DNA of 64,000 nucleotides from Acinetobacter sp. ASP199 (GCF_022700675.1 NZ_CP062182.1:2418001-2482000), one strand, 5' to 3'; positions 52,756-62,258 are shown, counted from the stretch's first letter. Program-made: numbers and translations. The notes: a model not told the origin generated them from the letters alone.

Positions 52756-54627
52756 ATGACTATTAAATTTCAGCCTGCTGCTTTAGCGGGTTCGATCGCA
52801 CTTGCGTTGGGTTTCGCATCTTCTGTTCATGCTGCCGAGCAAAAAGTTGCGAAAGCCTCTTTAGATACCATTGTGGTGACTGCCACACGCTCTGAAGCAA
52901 AGATAGAAAATGTGCCTGCGCGGATTTCAGTGATTGATGAAAAAACCATTCAACAATCTCCTATTGCAGATTTAGGTTCTCTACTTAATAGAGAAGCATC
53001 TATTAACATTGTGCAATCAGGTGGTATTGGTCAAACGACATCTGCGTTCCTTCGTGGTACAGATTCAAAGCACCTTCTATTTTTAAAAGATGGCGTCAGT
53101 TTAAATACCGCTCTAGATGGTGGCTCTAATATTCCTTATATAGATTTAAGCGATATTGAACGTATTGAAGTCTTAAGAGGTCCTGCATCCGTTCAGTATG
53201 GTACAGATGCGATTGGTGGTGTCATCAATGTGATTTCGGCTACACCTAAGAAAACAGGTATCTCATTGACCAATGAGATAGGTGAAAATCATACCTATAA
53301 ATCTATTGTTGGCGCAGATTTTGTAGATCAGTCAGGTTTATACGCTCAAATTAAAGCTCAGCGCCTTGAAAGCGGTGGAACTCCCGTTACAAATAAAGCA
53401 AAAGAAGATGCAGGATACGATCAAAAAGGTTACAGCGCAAAATTGGGTCTCGACCAAGAGAAATACAGCGCCAGCCTAAGTTTTAGTAAAAATGAGGGAA
53501 CAAATGTCTATTATGGTGGTTCTCAAGACTTTCTTAACCAAGTTTTTATCACAAAAGCAAGTACAACGCTTACAGAAAACCTTGCACTAAATGCGCAATA
53601 TGCAAATTTCAAAGATGAATTACTTGGATCTAGAAGCAGCTATATGTTCAATACTGAACGTGATGAAGCTGATCTTAACCTTAATTTGAAGATTTCAGAA
53701 AGTCAAAAAGTCATCTTAGGTGCAGCATTAAATCAAGCCAATATCGAGAGCTATGCTATTCAAGGACAAAAGCAAGATTTAGATAGTATCGGATACTATG
53801 TTCAACATAATTACGATTCCAATCAGCTACATACCCAAGCAGGTTTACGCTTAGAAGATCATGACCAATTTGGTAGCCATGTAGTCGGTCAAATTGCAGG
53901 TCGATATAACCTTACTGATACAACGAGTATTTACAGCAATATCGGTACAGGCTTTAAAGCACCAACTGGGAATCAATTATTCTATTCTGATAGTAGTGAG
54001 TGGAAAGGAACTACGTACATCACTAATGGTAATCCCAATTTAAAACCCGAAGAAAGTATTTCTTACGAAATCGGGATAGATCAAATATTAACGGATCATT
54101 TCAGTACATCTTTATCCTTATATCAAACTAAAGTTAAAAACCTAATTTCGCCTGATTATAGTTGGGACGATCTGACAAATACGTCAACAACAGACTTCAT
54201 TAACACAGCCAAAGCAAAAATGACTGGTGGTGAATTCGGTCTAAAATGGCAAAAAGATGATTTATTTATGAGTACTGAATACGCTTATGTCAAAACTCAA
54301 GATGAACAAACAGGTTTAGAACTTATTCGTCGTCCCCGCCAATCGCTTTCAACAACGATTGGATTAGAAAATAATGTATATGGTTTGAGTGCGACATTAA
54401 CTGCGAAATCCACATCTAAAATTTCTGCTTCAAAAAACTCGAAAGAACTGCCTGGCTATGCCACGGTTGATCTGAATGCGTATTGGAATCTCAATCCGCA
54501 TCTTAAAGTCTTTACAAATATTCAGAACATCGGTGACAACAAGTTTAAGACTGCATCTTATGGTGGTGATGAATTCTATATCAACGGTGGCCGTCTCGCT
54601 TCTGCAGGCATCACCTTTAAATACTAA
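52756..54627 (+). CDS. btuB: TonB-dependent vitamin B12 receptor BtuB-like
   Basis: A 623-residue TonB-dependent outer-membrane receptor. A signal peptide (to about residue 27, SSVHAAE) precedes a TonB box DTIVVTATRSEA near 37-48, a plug domain (ISVIDEKTIQQSPIADLGSL, then IERIEVLRGPASVQYGTDAI) and a 22-strand barrel ending in GRLASAGITFKY with terminal aromatic. The cobalamin riboswitch just upstream makes vitamin B12 the likely ligand. I start it at 52756, since GGAG lies eight bases ahead and the signal peptide begins there; the ATG at 52738 is an alternative. A terminator follows. Confidence 0.92.
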   Translation: MTIKFQPAALAGSIALALGFASSVHAAEQKVAKASLDTIVVTATRSEAKIENVPARISVIDEKTIQQSPIADLGSLLNREASINIVQSGGIGQTTSAFLRGTDSKHLLFLKDGVSLNTALDGGSNIPYIDLSDIERIEVLRGPASVQYGTDAIGGVINVISATPKKTGISLTNEIGENHTYKSIVGADFVDQSGLYAQIKAQRLESGGTPVTNKAKEDAGYDQKGYSAKLGLDQEKYSASLSFSKNEGTNVYYGGSQDFLNQVFITKASTTLTENLALNAQYANFKDELLGSRSSYMFNTERDEADLNLNLKISESQKVILGAALNQANIESYAIQGQKQDLDSIGYYVQHNYDSNQLHTQAGLRLEDHDQFGSHVVGQIAGRYNLTDTTSIYSNIGTGFKAPTGNQLFYSDSSEWKGTTYITNGNPNLKPEESISYEIGIDQILTDHFSTSLSLYQTKVKNLISPDYSWDDLTNTSTTDFINTAKAKMTGGEFGLKWQKDDLFMSTEYAYVKTQDEQTGLELIRRPRQSLSTTIGLENNVYGLSATLTAKSTSKISASKNSKELPGYATVDLNAYWNLNPHLKVFTNIQNIGDNKFKTASYGGDEFYINGGRLASAGITFKY

Positions 54628-54664
54628 GCCCTAAACAGCAAAAAACTTTAAAACAGCGCAGTTT

Positions 54665-54699
54665 ATGGATAATGTTATGACCGACATTATCCTTTTTTA
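54665..54699 (+). terminator. Terminator between btuB and the adenosyltransferase gene
   Basis: GGATAATGT-TATGACCG-ACATTATCC followed by T6. It leaves only about 30 bases before the next start codon, so the adenosyltransferase gene probably depends on read-through. Confidence 0.8.
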
Positions 54700-54729
54700 T
54701 TATCTTCATTAAAAATTCAAGGAACACAT

Positions 54730-55314
54730 ATGGGCCACCGTTTAAGTAAAATCTACACGCGCACAGGCGATTCAGGGACTACTGGTCTCGGTGATGGCTC
54801 ACGTGTTGCCAAAGATGACTTGCGTATCACAGCGCTTGGCGATGTCGATGAACTCAACGCATCGATTGGTGTATTACGCTCACAGATCGCAGTAAGTTCA
54901 ATTGAAGATAAAGCAACTTGGGACAAGTCACTTAGCCTGATCCAGCACTGGTTATTTGATCTGGGTGGTGAAGTCTGCATTCCTGGCTTTAATCTGGTTC
55001 AACCGGTCTCGATTGATTTTTTAGAAAATGATATTGATCGCATGAATGAAGCTTTGCCAATGCTGAAAGACTTTATTCTGCCGGCTGGTTCATTGTCTTG
55101 TAGCTATGCTCATCAGGCGCGTGCTGTGTGCCGTCGAGCTGAGCGCAGTGTCATGTCTGTACACAGCCGTGACCAGAATATTCAGGCAACCTCACTTCAG
55201 CTGTTGAACCGTTTATCAGACTGGTTATTTGTAGCTTCACGTACTTTACAACGTGCCGAAGGTGGCTCTGAAGTGTTGTGGCAAAAAAATATCAATGAAA
55301 CCATTGATCAATAA
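54730..55314 (+). CDS. Cob(I)yrinic acid a,c-diamide / cobalamin adenosyltransferase (PduO type)
   Basis: A 194-residue PduO-type ATP:cob(I)alamin adenosyltransferase that converts cob(I)alamin to the coenzyme adenosylcobalamin. Signatures: IYTRTGDSGTTGLGDGSRV near residue 8 with the ATP-binding loop, LGDVDELNASIGVLRSQI near 36, and the C-terminal QARAVCRRAERSVMS and LNRLSDWLFVASR. AAGGAACA precedes the ATG. It follows btuB, so uptake and activation of B12 are linked; a terminator stands between them. Confidence 0.95.
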   Translation: MGHRLSKIYTRTGDSGTTGLGDGSRVAKDDLRITALGDVDELNASIGVLRSQIAVSSIEDKATWDKSLSLIQHWLFDLGGEVCIPGFNLVQPVSIDFLENDIDRMNEALPMLKDFILPAGSLSCSYAHQARAVCRRAERSVMSVHSRDQNIQATSLQLLNRLSDWLFVASRTLQRAEGGSEVLWQKNINETIDQ

Positions 55315-55460
55315 AACCGCTAAAACTTCGTAAATTTCACAGAAAAATCTGCGTCATTGGGACTTTGCAACAAAGTGTTAAAGGCGCAGAATATCGTCAT
55401 TCCATTGTCATCTTCATTCGACATCATGTATTCACCTTTTCTTTTTCAGGTTATCGCACC

Positions 55461-56174
55461 ATGCGTATAATCGGCCATCGTGGTGCTCGTGGGGAAGCAC
55501 CAGAAAATACCCTCGGTGGATTTCAATATATTCAAGAAATTGGAATTCGCGCGGTAGAGTTTGACGTGCGCCAACTAAAAGACAATGCCTTGATCATTAT
55601 GCATGATGATGATTTTGTCCGTACCACAGGCCAGCAAAAGCATCTTTATGAATGCAGCCGTGAAGAACTGTCCCCATATAATCATGCCGTACAATGGTCT
55701 GAATGGAATCAGGTTGAACCAACTCCCCTTTTAAACCAGACTTTAAATGTCATTCAGAACTTTGATCATATCGAAGTCGAAATCAAAGAAGTGGCTTCCG
55801 AAGCTGCCGCGGAACAAATCACCCTGGAATTACAGCAACAACTCCAGGGCTTTGAACATTCAGCTATTATTACCAGTTTTGATGCCAAAATTCATGCTGC
55901 ACTGCAACAACAAAAATCACAGTTTAAGCGTGGGCTGTTGATTGAAACTGATGTAAAACATAAAGCCATTGATCAGGCACTTAAACTGGGTTGTTGCCAG
56001 ATCGGCTGGATGAATGAATTAGCCAATAAAGAAATGATTAAGGCGACTCAAGCAGCCAAGCTGAATATCAGTGTATGGACAGTCAACGATATTGAGCGTG
56101 CCAAAGAATTGCGTGATTTAGGTGTACAAGGTTTAATCACTGATTATCCTAAACTTATGTTACAGCAACTTTAA
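55461..56174 (+). CDS. Glycerophosphodiester phosphodiesterase
   Basis: A 237-residue GDPD-type TIM barrel that hydrolyses glycerophosphodiesters to glycerol-3-phosphate and an alcohol. The catalytic segments are IGHRGARGEAPENTLGGF (residues 4-21), VEFDVRQLKDN near 34 and IMHDDDFVRTTG near 48, with VEIKEVAS near 100 and ISVWTVND near 200. No signal peptide with the start at 55461, so it is probably cytosolic (UgpQ-like); the longer frame from 55365 adds 32 unlikely residues. Monocistronic, ending at the hairpin near 56200. Confidence 0.92.
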   Translation: MRIIGHRGARGEAPENTLGGFQYIQEIGIRAVEFDVRQLKDNALIIMHDDDFVRTTGQQKHLYECSREELSPYNHAVQWSEWNQVEPTPLLNQTLNVIQNFDHIEVEIKEVASEAAAEQITLELQQQLQGFEHSAIITSFDAKIHAALQQQKSQFKRGLLIETDVKHKAIDQALKLGCCQIGWMNELANKEMIKATQAAKLNISVWTVNDIERAKELRDLGVQGLITDYPKLMLQQL

Positions 56175-56684
56175 AAATAATCATGTTTATGTTTGCTCAG
56201 CCTCTTAAATTGAAGAGGCTTTATTTTAATTATCAGATAGTGAAAAGCTGAGTAAACGCATTGCTATACAACTGTATCTAATCTTATTAACAGTGTACTT
56301 ATTATGGAGGCATTCCATAAAAGCACTGACCTGCTGTCAGGTCTGATGATGAATTTTTAGAACTACTTATTGCGACTTTATTTTTATATGAATAATACTG
56401 ATACAAGTATGAACTAAATAGAAATTTTCTGCTTTGTAACAGGTTAAATTCCTCATTTTGACCAGTAAAAACTATACCTTGTCACAGCTTAAAAATGTCA
56501 CATTTCGTTTTAATTATTCTGTTACTCATAAGTACAATACACCTGTGCAATAAAGCTAGTGCCACCCTATTGCCCATGTTAATATGCATAAGTTCAATCC
56601 CCTATAAATCGTAGAGGATTTGGCCTTTTAGATATACCTTCCTAGGTCGAAACATTTTCCTAGGTTCCAGGAGTGCTGTTGGAG
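56175..56684 (+). other. Intergenic region upstream of desaturase gene
   Basis: About 510 bases without a gene. It begins with the terminator AGCCTCTTAAATTGAAGAGGCT (about 56199-56220). A small palindrome, GACCTGCTGTCAGGTC, lies near 56330. Two direct copies of TTCCTAGG, 18 bases apart (56639-56646, 56657-56664), lie just before the desaturase ribosome-binding site and might be an operator or leader element. Confidence 0.5.
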
Positions 56685-57851
56685 ATGAATGCTCCCCTAC
56701 CTAAAGCCCCAATTAACTGGGTCGCTGTATTTGCTTTGGTTTTTCTGCCCATTGCAGCTGTGATAGCGATCCCGTTGTATGTGTATCACCATGATTTCAG
56801 TGTTGCTGCCTGGATCAGTATGTTTGTTTTACTGGGCGTCAGTAGCCTTGGTATTACAGCGGGTTACCATCGTCTTTGGGCACATCGTGCTTATGAAGCG
56901 ACTTTACCACTAAAAATCATTCTGATGATCATGGGTACATTTGCTGTACAAAACAGTATTTTGTACTGGGGTTCAGGTCACCGTACCCATCACCGCCATG
57001 TCGATGATGTCGAAAAAGATCCATACTCGATCAATAATGGTTTCTGGTATGCGCATCTGGGCTGGATGCTTCGTGATTATCCTGCAGCAGAACCGAACTA
57101 CAAAAATGCACCTGACTTACTCAATGACAAAGTTGTCATGTTCCAGCATAAGTATTATGTACCGCTGGTAATTGCCGTGCATGCAGCGATCTTACTTCCG
57201 ATTGGCTGGGCAGTTGGCGATGTTTGGGGTGTATTGTTACTCGGTGGTCTGGTTCGTCTGATCCTCAGCCATCACGTGACTTTCTTTATTAACTCCTTGT
57301 GTCACATGTGGGGCTCACGTCCGTATACCGATGAAAATACTGCACGTGATAACTTCTGGTTAGCAATTGCAACTTGGGGTGAGGGTTATCATAACTACCA
57401 TCACATTTTCCAATACGATTACCGTAATGGTGTGAAATGGTGGCAGTATGATCCAACCAAATGGTTGATCTGGACCTGCTCTAAACTGGGTCTGGCAAAG
57501 AATTTACGCCGTATTCCAAGCTTCAATATCAAGAAAGCTGAGCTGGCAATGAAGTTTAAATATGCCGAGCAAGATCTTGCGGTATATGGTCATGATGTTA
57601 ATGAAGACATTGCCAATGTTAAAAACAAGATCGCCCTTGAATATGATGCTTTCACACAGACTTTGAATGACTGGGCCAAACTGAAAGAAAAAGAAATTCA
57701 AGTGAAAAAGGCAGCAGTTGCTGAAAAAATCCATCAGATGGATGATAAGCTTAAGATGGAATTCCAGTTGGTGGAACAACGCCTGTCTCATCACCGTGAA
57801 ACCTTAAATTTACTGGTACGTAACCTGAAAAAAACACCAGTATCTGAATAA
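56685..57851 (+). CDS. Acyl-CoA / fatty-acid delta-9-type desaturase
   Basis: A 388-residue integral-membrane desaturase with the three histidine boxes that hold its di-iron centre: HRLWAHR near residue 62, HRTHHRH near 99 and HNYHH near 235, plus hydrophobic pairs before and after. It inserts double bonds into acyl chains with O2, controlling membrane fluidity. The C-terminal 100 residues are an extra helical, charged, coiled-coil-like tail (KEKEIQVKKAAVAEKIHQMD region). I chose ATG 56685, with AGGAG 11 bases ahead; a GTG at 56673 overlaps that site. No reductase partner gene is adjacent. Confidence 0.93.
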   Translation: MNAPLPKAPINWVAVFALVFLPIAAVIAIPLYVYHHDFSVAAWISMFVLLGVSSLGITAGYHRLWAHRAYEATLPLKIILMIMGTFAVQNSILYWGSGHRTHHRHVDDVEKDPYSINNGFWYAHLGWMLRDYPAAEPNYKNAPDLLNDKVVMFQHKYYVPLVIAVHAAILLPIGWAVGDVWGVLLLGGLVRLILSHHVTFFINSLCHMWGSRPYTDENTARDNFWLAIATWGEGYHNYHHIFQYDYRNGVKWWQYDPTKWLIWTCSKLGLAKNLRRIPSFNIKKAELAMKFKYAEQDLAVYGHDVNEDIANVKNKIALEYDAFTQTLNDWAKLKEKEIQVKKAAVAEKIHQMDDKLKMEFQLVEQRLSHHRETLNLLVRNLKKTPVSE

Positions 57852-57861
57852 TTTAAATACT

Positions 57862-57895
57862 GTAAAACGCTCCAGATTCGGGGCGTTTTTTTATT
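57862..57895 (+). terminator. Terminator of the desaturase gene
   Basis: AAAACGCTCC-AGATTC-GGGGCGTTTTTTTA, just after the desaturase stop codon. Confidence 0.8.
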
Positions 57896-57976
57896 TCTGG
57901 CTGGTCAAAAATGATCAACAGTTTTCGTTATCATTCTTTGTTATAGTGAACTAAATACACGTTAAATCTGATTGCT

Positions 57977-59422
57977 ATGCACTTTAATGCCCGCTATAAC
58001 ACGCTCCCTTCCCGCCTCTATCATCATCAGCAACCGAGTCCTTTAAAAAGTCCTAAAGCCGGTCATTTCAATGAGGCTTTGGCTGATCAGCTGCAATGGT
58101 CGGAACAGGACAAAGCGGAATGGGTAGAAATTTGCAGTGGTCAGAAAACTTTTGCTGAATTTGAACCACTCGCAATGGTATATGCCGGGCATCAGTTTGG
58201 CCAATGGGCGGGACAGCTCGGTGATGGACGCGGTCTGTTGATTGCACAAATTCTAGATAAAAATAACCAGACCATTGATCTACATTTAAAAGGTGCTGGA
58301 TCTACACCATATTCCCGAATGGGCGATGGTCGAGCCGTATTACGTTCAGTCATTCGTGAATATCTTGCAGGCCATGCCTTAAACTGTTTAGGTATTGCTT
58401 CCAGTAATGCTGTTGGTTTTACCTCCTCTGCTCAAGGGATTCAGCGTGAAAAACTTGAACCTGGCGCGATGATGCTACGGACCTCCGACTGTCATATTCG
58501 TTTTGGTCATTTTGAATGGATCAATCAGTATCAGCCTGATCTTTTAAGTGAATTTACCAAAAAATGTATCGAGTGGCATTATCCTGAATGCCTTGACTCA
58601 GAGCAGCCGATTCTGGCTTTTGCAACACAAGTCATTCAACGTACGGCTGTGATGATTTCGAAGTGGCAACTGGTCGGCTTTGCCCACGGCGTCATGAATA
58701 CCGACAACCTGAATATTACTGGTTCAACACTGGACTTTGGTCCTTATGGATTTATGGAGCGTTTCCGTCCGAACTGGATCAATAACCACTCGGATTATCA
58801 AGGACGTTATACCTATCAACAGCAACCGAGTATTGCCCACTGGAATCTATGGCAATGGCTGAATAATCTTGTACCTCTCTGCCCTATTCACTATGACAAG
58901 GAACAATGGAAGCAGGATTTAGCAGCATGTTTAGAGCATTATGAGCCAACTTTCCTGGAGCATTACAAACTCGGTTTAAATCAGAAAATGGGCTTGCCAG
59001 GTTTTCATAAAGACAGTTTTGATTGTGCCATGGCTTTTCTGCGTATCTTACAATCTGAGCAATTGGACTACACGCAAAGCTTTATTCGTTTGCAGAATAA
59101 AGAGTATGACGCCATTAAAGATGATTGCTTAGACCGTCGTGCTTTTGAAAGTTTCTTGAGCCAGTATGAAACTATTCGCGAGTTTCAAGATACCGCTGAG
59201 CTGGATACGCAAATGGCCAAAGCCAATCCTCATTATATATTGCGGAATCACATGGCTCAGAAAGCCATTGAGCTTGCTGAAGCAGATGACTTTTCAGAAG
59301 TGGATCGCCTATTCCAGTTACTTGGCCAGCCATTTACCAAGCAACCTGAACTCGAGCAACCTGAAGATTTAGGTCCTTTACCAAATGATGTACCGGAAGT
59401 GATGGTGAGTTGTTCGTCTTAA
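57977..59422 (+). CDS. selO: Protein adenylyltransferase SelO (YdiU)
   Basis: A 481-residue SelO pseudokinase. Rather than phosphorylating, members transfer AMP to Ser/Thr/Tyr of target proteins, often in redox stress. Recognisable blocks are MVYAGHQFGQWAGQLGDGRG near residue 66, LHLKGAGSTPYSRMGDGRA near 100, GFAHGVMNTDNLNITGSTLD near 237 and DFGPYGFMERF near 254 with the metal-site DFG-like motif. The C-terminus ends VMVSCSS, the conserved tail of the family; in eukaryotic members a selenocysteine sits at the same place, here an ordinary Cys. Single gene with its own terminator. Confidence 0.95.
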   Translation: MHFNARYNTLPSRLYHHQQPSPLKSPKAGHFNEALADQLQWSEQDKAEWVEICSGQKTFAEFEPLAMVYAGHQFGQWAGQLGDGRGLLIAQILDKNNQTIDLHLKGAGSTPYSRMGDGRAVLRSVIREYLAGHALNCLGIASSNAVGFTSSAQGIQREKLEPGAMMLRTSDCHIRFGHFEWINQYQPDLLSEFTKKCIEWHYPECLDSEQPILAFATQVIQRTAVMISKWQLVGFAHGVMNTDNLNITGSTLDFGPYGFMERFRPNWINNHSDYQGRYTYQQQPSIAHWNLWQWLNNLVPLCPIHYDKEQWKQDLAACLEHYEPTFLEHYKLGLNQKMGLPGFHKDSFDCAMAFLRILQSEQLDYTQSFIRLQNKEYDAIKDDCLDRRAFESFLSQYETIREFQDTAELDTQMAKANPHYILRNHMAQKAIELAEADDFSEVDRLFQLLGQPFTKQPELEQPEDLGPLPNDVPEVMVSCSS

Positions 59423-59440
59423 TTTATTCATAACTTGCCC

Positions 59441-59480
59441 CTAAACTGTGGATAATGTTTAAATTATCCACAGTTTTTCT
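59441..59480 (+). terminator. Terminator of selO
   Basis: AAACTGTGGATAAT / ATTATCCACAGTTT with a 6-base loop, followed by TTTTC. The stem contains the DnaA-box-like TGTGGATAA, probably by chance. Confidence 0.75.
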
Positions 59481-59498
59481 TTGAAATCTTTATTTCTT

Positions 59499-59870
59499 AT
59501 GTCTTTACATGCAATTGCTGCACAGACTGTACTCTCTCTTGCTGAAGTGAGCTGCACCCAGCCTTTTGGTGAGGGCTGTGATGTATATAAGGTAATGGAT
59601 AAAGTGTTTATGTTACGGTTTCATCTGCAAGGCAAAGCAGCAATTAACCTGAAAGTTGAACCTGAACATGGAGAAATGCTGCGGGATATTTATCCTTATA
59701 TTCGTAGCGGTTGGCATATGAATAAAAAACATTGGATTACAGTGTTTGAAGAGGCTGACTTAGATAAGTCTTTGCTACAGGAACTGATTTTAAATTCTTA
59801 TGAGCTGGTGGTTGCCAGATTACACAAGGCTGAACAGCAGCGAATTGAAATGCTTAAAAATATCCAATAA
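59499..59870 (+). CDS. MmcQ/YjbR-family protein
   Basis: A 123-residue protein of the MmcQ/YjbR family, which has a double-stranded-DNA-binding-like fold but no established function. Segments typical of the family are EVSCTQPFGEGCDVYKV near residue 16, MLRFHLQGKAAINLKVEP near 38, and GWHMNKKHWITV near 73, ending with a helix (NSYELVVARL). The ATG at 59499 is preferred over a TTG at 59481, although the ribosome-binding site is weak. It follows selO after a terminator; a further terminator follows it. Confidence 0.85.
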   Translation: MSLHAIAAQTVLSLAEVSCTQPFGEGCDVYKVMDKVFMLRFHLQGKAAINLKVEPEHGEMLRDIYPYIRSGWHMNKKHWITVFEEADLDKSLLQELILNSYELVVARLHKAEQQRIEMLKNIQ

Positions 59871-59904
59871 AAAAGCGAGCAGTGCTGTTACTCCTCGCTT
59901 TTAA
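59869..59904. terminator. Bidirectional terminator
   Basis: AAAAAAGCGAG-CAGTGCTGTTACTC-CTCGCTTTT between the convergent YjbR and lipoprotein genes. Confidence 0.75.
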
Positions 59905-59909
59905 TAAGA

Positions 59910-61613
59910 TTAATGCCAAATTACACTATTTATTGTGTACGTTTTGGTGGGTTCTCTATCCATCGGGATAGTTGACGCCGATTTCATTAAAGTTTTCGCT
60001 GCTTTTGCCACAAACATAGAAGCCTCTGCCTCCACTTCCTCATCATCGCTATACAGTGGGAAAGTACCCGGCTGATTTTGGATCACAATATCATCAATGA
60101 TCCAGCCACGGAATGCATTGTAATACTGATCGACAGTATCGAATTTAAACCGGATTTTGACATTAGATTGACCTGCATAGTCATCTAAAGAAATAGCTTC
60201 TTGCTGGGCAAATTGAGGCGCAAGGTTAAAGCCAAAGTTTGAGAATGGAATCGACCAACGCTTATAATCTGTTTGTGGATCAGATAATGGATTTAATCGC
60301 GCCAATTTTGTGAATTCTCCTCCATTGATTGAAACTTCCACATCCATGGCATCATAACCTCTGCTACTTGGATTGACTGATTCAATTTCCCACCAGGTTT
60401 TAAAACTTAAGCTAAGTGGTTTTTGTGTAGCACTCAGGTCAATTACTGGTGAAGTCAGTGTTCCATAATATGCCTGTTCTGAGGTTCCACCATCCAGTCT
60501 TGTTTCTACTGGCTGCCCCTCCTCGATTAAAATATCGGCTTTTTTATTCAAGAAATTACCTGCAACACTATTGCCATACCAATATGCATAATTGCCTTGA
60601 GCGGGATCTGGCAGTTTGCCATTACTGCTATCATCTGGTGCCAAGTTCACTAAACGATTCACATCTTTATTGATGATATTGTGATTTTTTTGCAGTAAAG
60701 ACCATTTTGTTTCTTCAACTGTAGAGGCCTTTTCCCATTCATCTCGGGTAGCTGAGTCGTCTTCAAAAGTTTCCTGCCAAATGCTGGTCGTAGCTTCAGT
60801 ATTTGGGATCAAGGTAAATTGACTACCTGTTGAAATAGAGGAAGTCACTGCAACCTGTTTTGTTAAACTTATATATCCCGGTGCACTGATCATGAGCATT
60901 GCATTTTTCAATGTATCGCCAAGCTCGTCAGATACATTAAAAGCTAAACTAAAATATCCTTTCGCATCAGTTAATGCTGTAACAAATGCACCATTGGTCG
61001 CTGTACCACCGGATAAAGAAACCTGCGCATTTGCCAAAGGTTGACCTTGTACCAGAACCTGCCCGGATAGTGTCCCAATAATTGCGCCGTCTACCGGATG
61101 AATCGTTTCACATTCAGCATTATTACAACTTAATGGTACATTGATCGACAATTCCTTATTGGTATTTGTCGGATGAATAATAAATGGCACGATTGCAGTT
61201 TCAGCCTGCTTTCTGACCAAAATATAATAAATACCGGGTGCTAAATTAACTGCGCCAGAAGCACCCAAATGGTCTGTTGTATATTCTCGTGCCGAGGAAA
61301 AATCATTAATTGCTGGAAGACGGTCATACTGAACAAAGAGATTGTGATCAACCGTATCATGATCAGAAATATTAGTGCCGTTATTATTCCATTGTGCGGC
61401 TGATAAAATTCGAATATTAGCATCTGTAAGCGCAAGGTGACTTGCATCGGTAATGATTAATCTTTCTACTCCATTTGCTGGCGTGACGGTTTCTTCCGGG
61501 GTCGTTTGAGATGGTGGTGTAGAGCGACTCGAACTACCTGAATCTGAACCACAGCCAGTCATTATCATTCCCGTAGAGGCAAGCAGCATTGTTGCTATAA
61601 TATTGAGTTTCAT
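59910..61613 (-). CDS. Large lipoprotein with carboxypeptidase-regulatory-like and MAM-like (choice-of-anchor) domains
   Basis: A 567-residue lipoprotein: signal peptide ending MTGC (Cys21), then a Ser/Thr/Pro-rich linker. Residues about 185-275 form a carboxypeptidase-regulatory-like Ig fold (SGQVLVQGQPLANAQVSLSG, then DAKGYFSLAFNV). Residues 275-535 resemble the jelly-roll part of choice-of-anchor J or immune-inhibitor-A (M6) proteins (SIWQETFEDDSATRDEW, then FRGWIIDDIVIQNQPG); no HExxH peptidase motif is present, so it is unlikely to be a peptidase. It is probably a surface or periplasmic binding or structural protein. AAGGA precedes the ATG. Standing alone, with AT-rich DNA upstream. Confidence 0.82.
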   Translation of the reverse strand: MKLNIIATMLLASTGMIMTGCGSDSGSSSRSTPPSQTTPEETVTPANGVERLIITDASHLALTDANIRILSAAQWNNNGTNISDHDTVDHNLFVQYDRLPAINDFSSAREYTTDHLGASGAVNLAPGIYYILVRKQAETAIVPFIIHPTNTNKELSINVPLSCNNAECETIHPVDGAIIGTLSGQVLVQGQPLANAQVSLSGGTATNGAFVTALTDAKGYFSLAFNVSDELGDTLKNAMLMISAPGYISLTKQVAVTSSISTGSQFTLIPNTEATTSIWQETFEDDSATRDEWEKASTVEETKWSLLQKNHNIINKDVNRLVNLAPDDSSNGKLPDPAQGNYAYWYGNSVAGNFLNKKADILIEEGQPVETRLDGGTSEQAYYGTLTSPVIDLSATQKPLSLSFKTWWEIESVNPSSRGYDAMDVEVSINGGEFTKLARLNPLSDPQTDYKRWSIPFSNFGFNLAPQFAQQEAISLDDYAGQSNVKIRFKFDTVDQYYNAFRGWIIDDIVIQNQPGTFPLYSDDEEVEAEASMFVAKAAKTLMKSASTIPMDREPTKTYTINSVIWH

Positions 61614-61920
61614 GATTAAAATTCCTTATTAAAACAATACATTAATTTTTATAATTCGCCTTTTAATAGGTATTTATTTTTATTATTAAGAAGCCTAAAA
61701 AATATATAACAAATCCAGAGAAAATCAAACCATTAAAAATATAAATTATTTTAAATTCAATAATTTAAAAAATATTTATTAATATAAATTTCTATTTCAT
61801 TTATTTAAATAATTGGTCAATTAAATTAGAATTTAATACTTAATTTTTTTATAAAAATATTTATAATTATTTGCAATATTTTCCTTACTAAAAATTGCAT
61901 TACATTGTTTTAAATAGAAT
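61614..61920. other. AT-rich intergenic region
   Basis: About 300 bases of very AT-rich DNA upstream of the lipoprotein gene, presumably with its promoter. No gene or RNA can be recognised. Confidence 0.5.
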
Positions 61921-62125
61921 AGGGTTCTTGCATAAATCATTTTTTAATCACTACAAAGGAAATCCCCTCTCCTTGTAGGAGACTTGCGGAGCACATGCTC
62001 CTCAGGGAGAGGTTTTTTAGAAGAAATCCCCTCATCCTAACCTTCTCCCAGAGGGAGAAGGAACTTTCAATATCCATTTAAACATGAATATAACGATCAT
62101 TTTTTGATTTATGAAAGAGATCTAA
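61921..62125 (-). repeat. MITE-like repeat, left copy (inverted relative to right copy)
   Basis: A 205-bp element whose reverse complement matches 63743-63947 with about ten differences counted by eye. It contains the palindromes TTCTCCCTCTGGGAGAA and GGAGCATGTGCTCC. Its own ends are imperfect inverted repeats around CATAAATCATTTTTT / AAAAAATGATTTATG. No open frame, no clear target duplication. Confidence 0.75.
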
Positions 62126-62258
62126 TATAGACAAAGAACTTTAGTCCGATTTCAATTAATCAAGCGCATATAAAGTTCATTGTTATTTTTCACTAAAGAA
62201 TGAAAAAAGGCACATAAAAATGGGTTCTAATGAACCCACTTTTTAGAGGATAAAAAAT

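Noticed and set aside
59441..59480. TGTGGATAA words resembling DnaA boxes
   Set aside because: They form the two arms of the selO terminator and no origin context is present.
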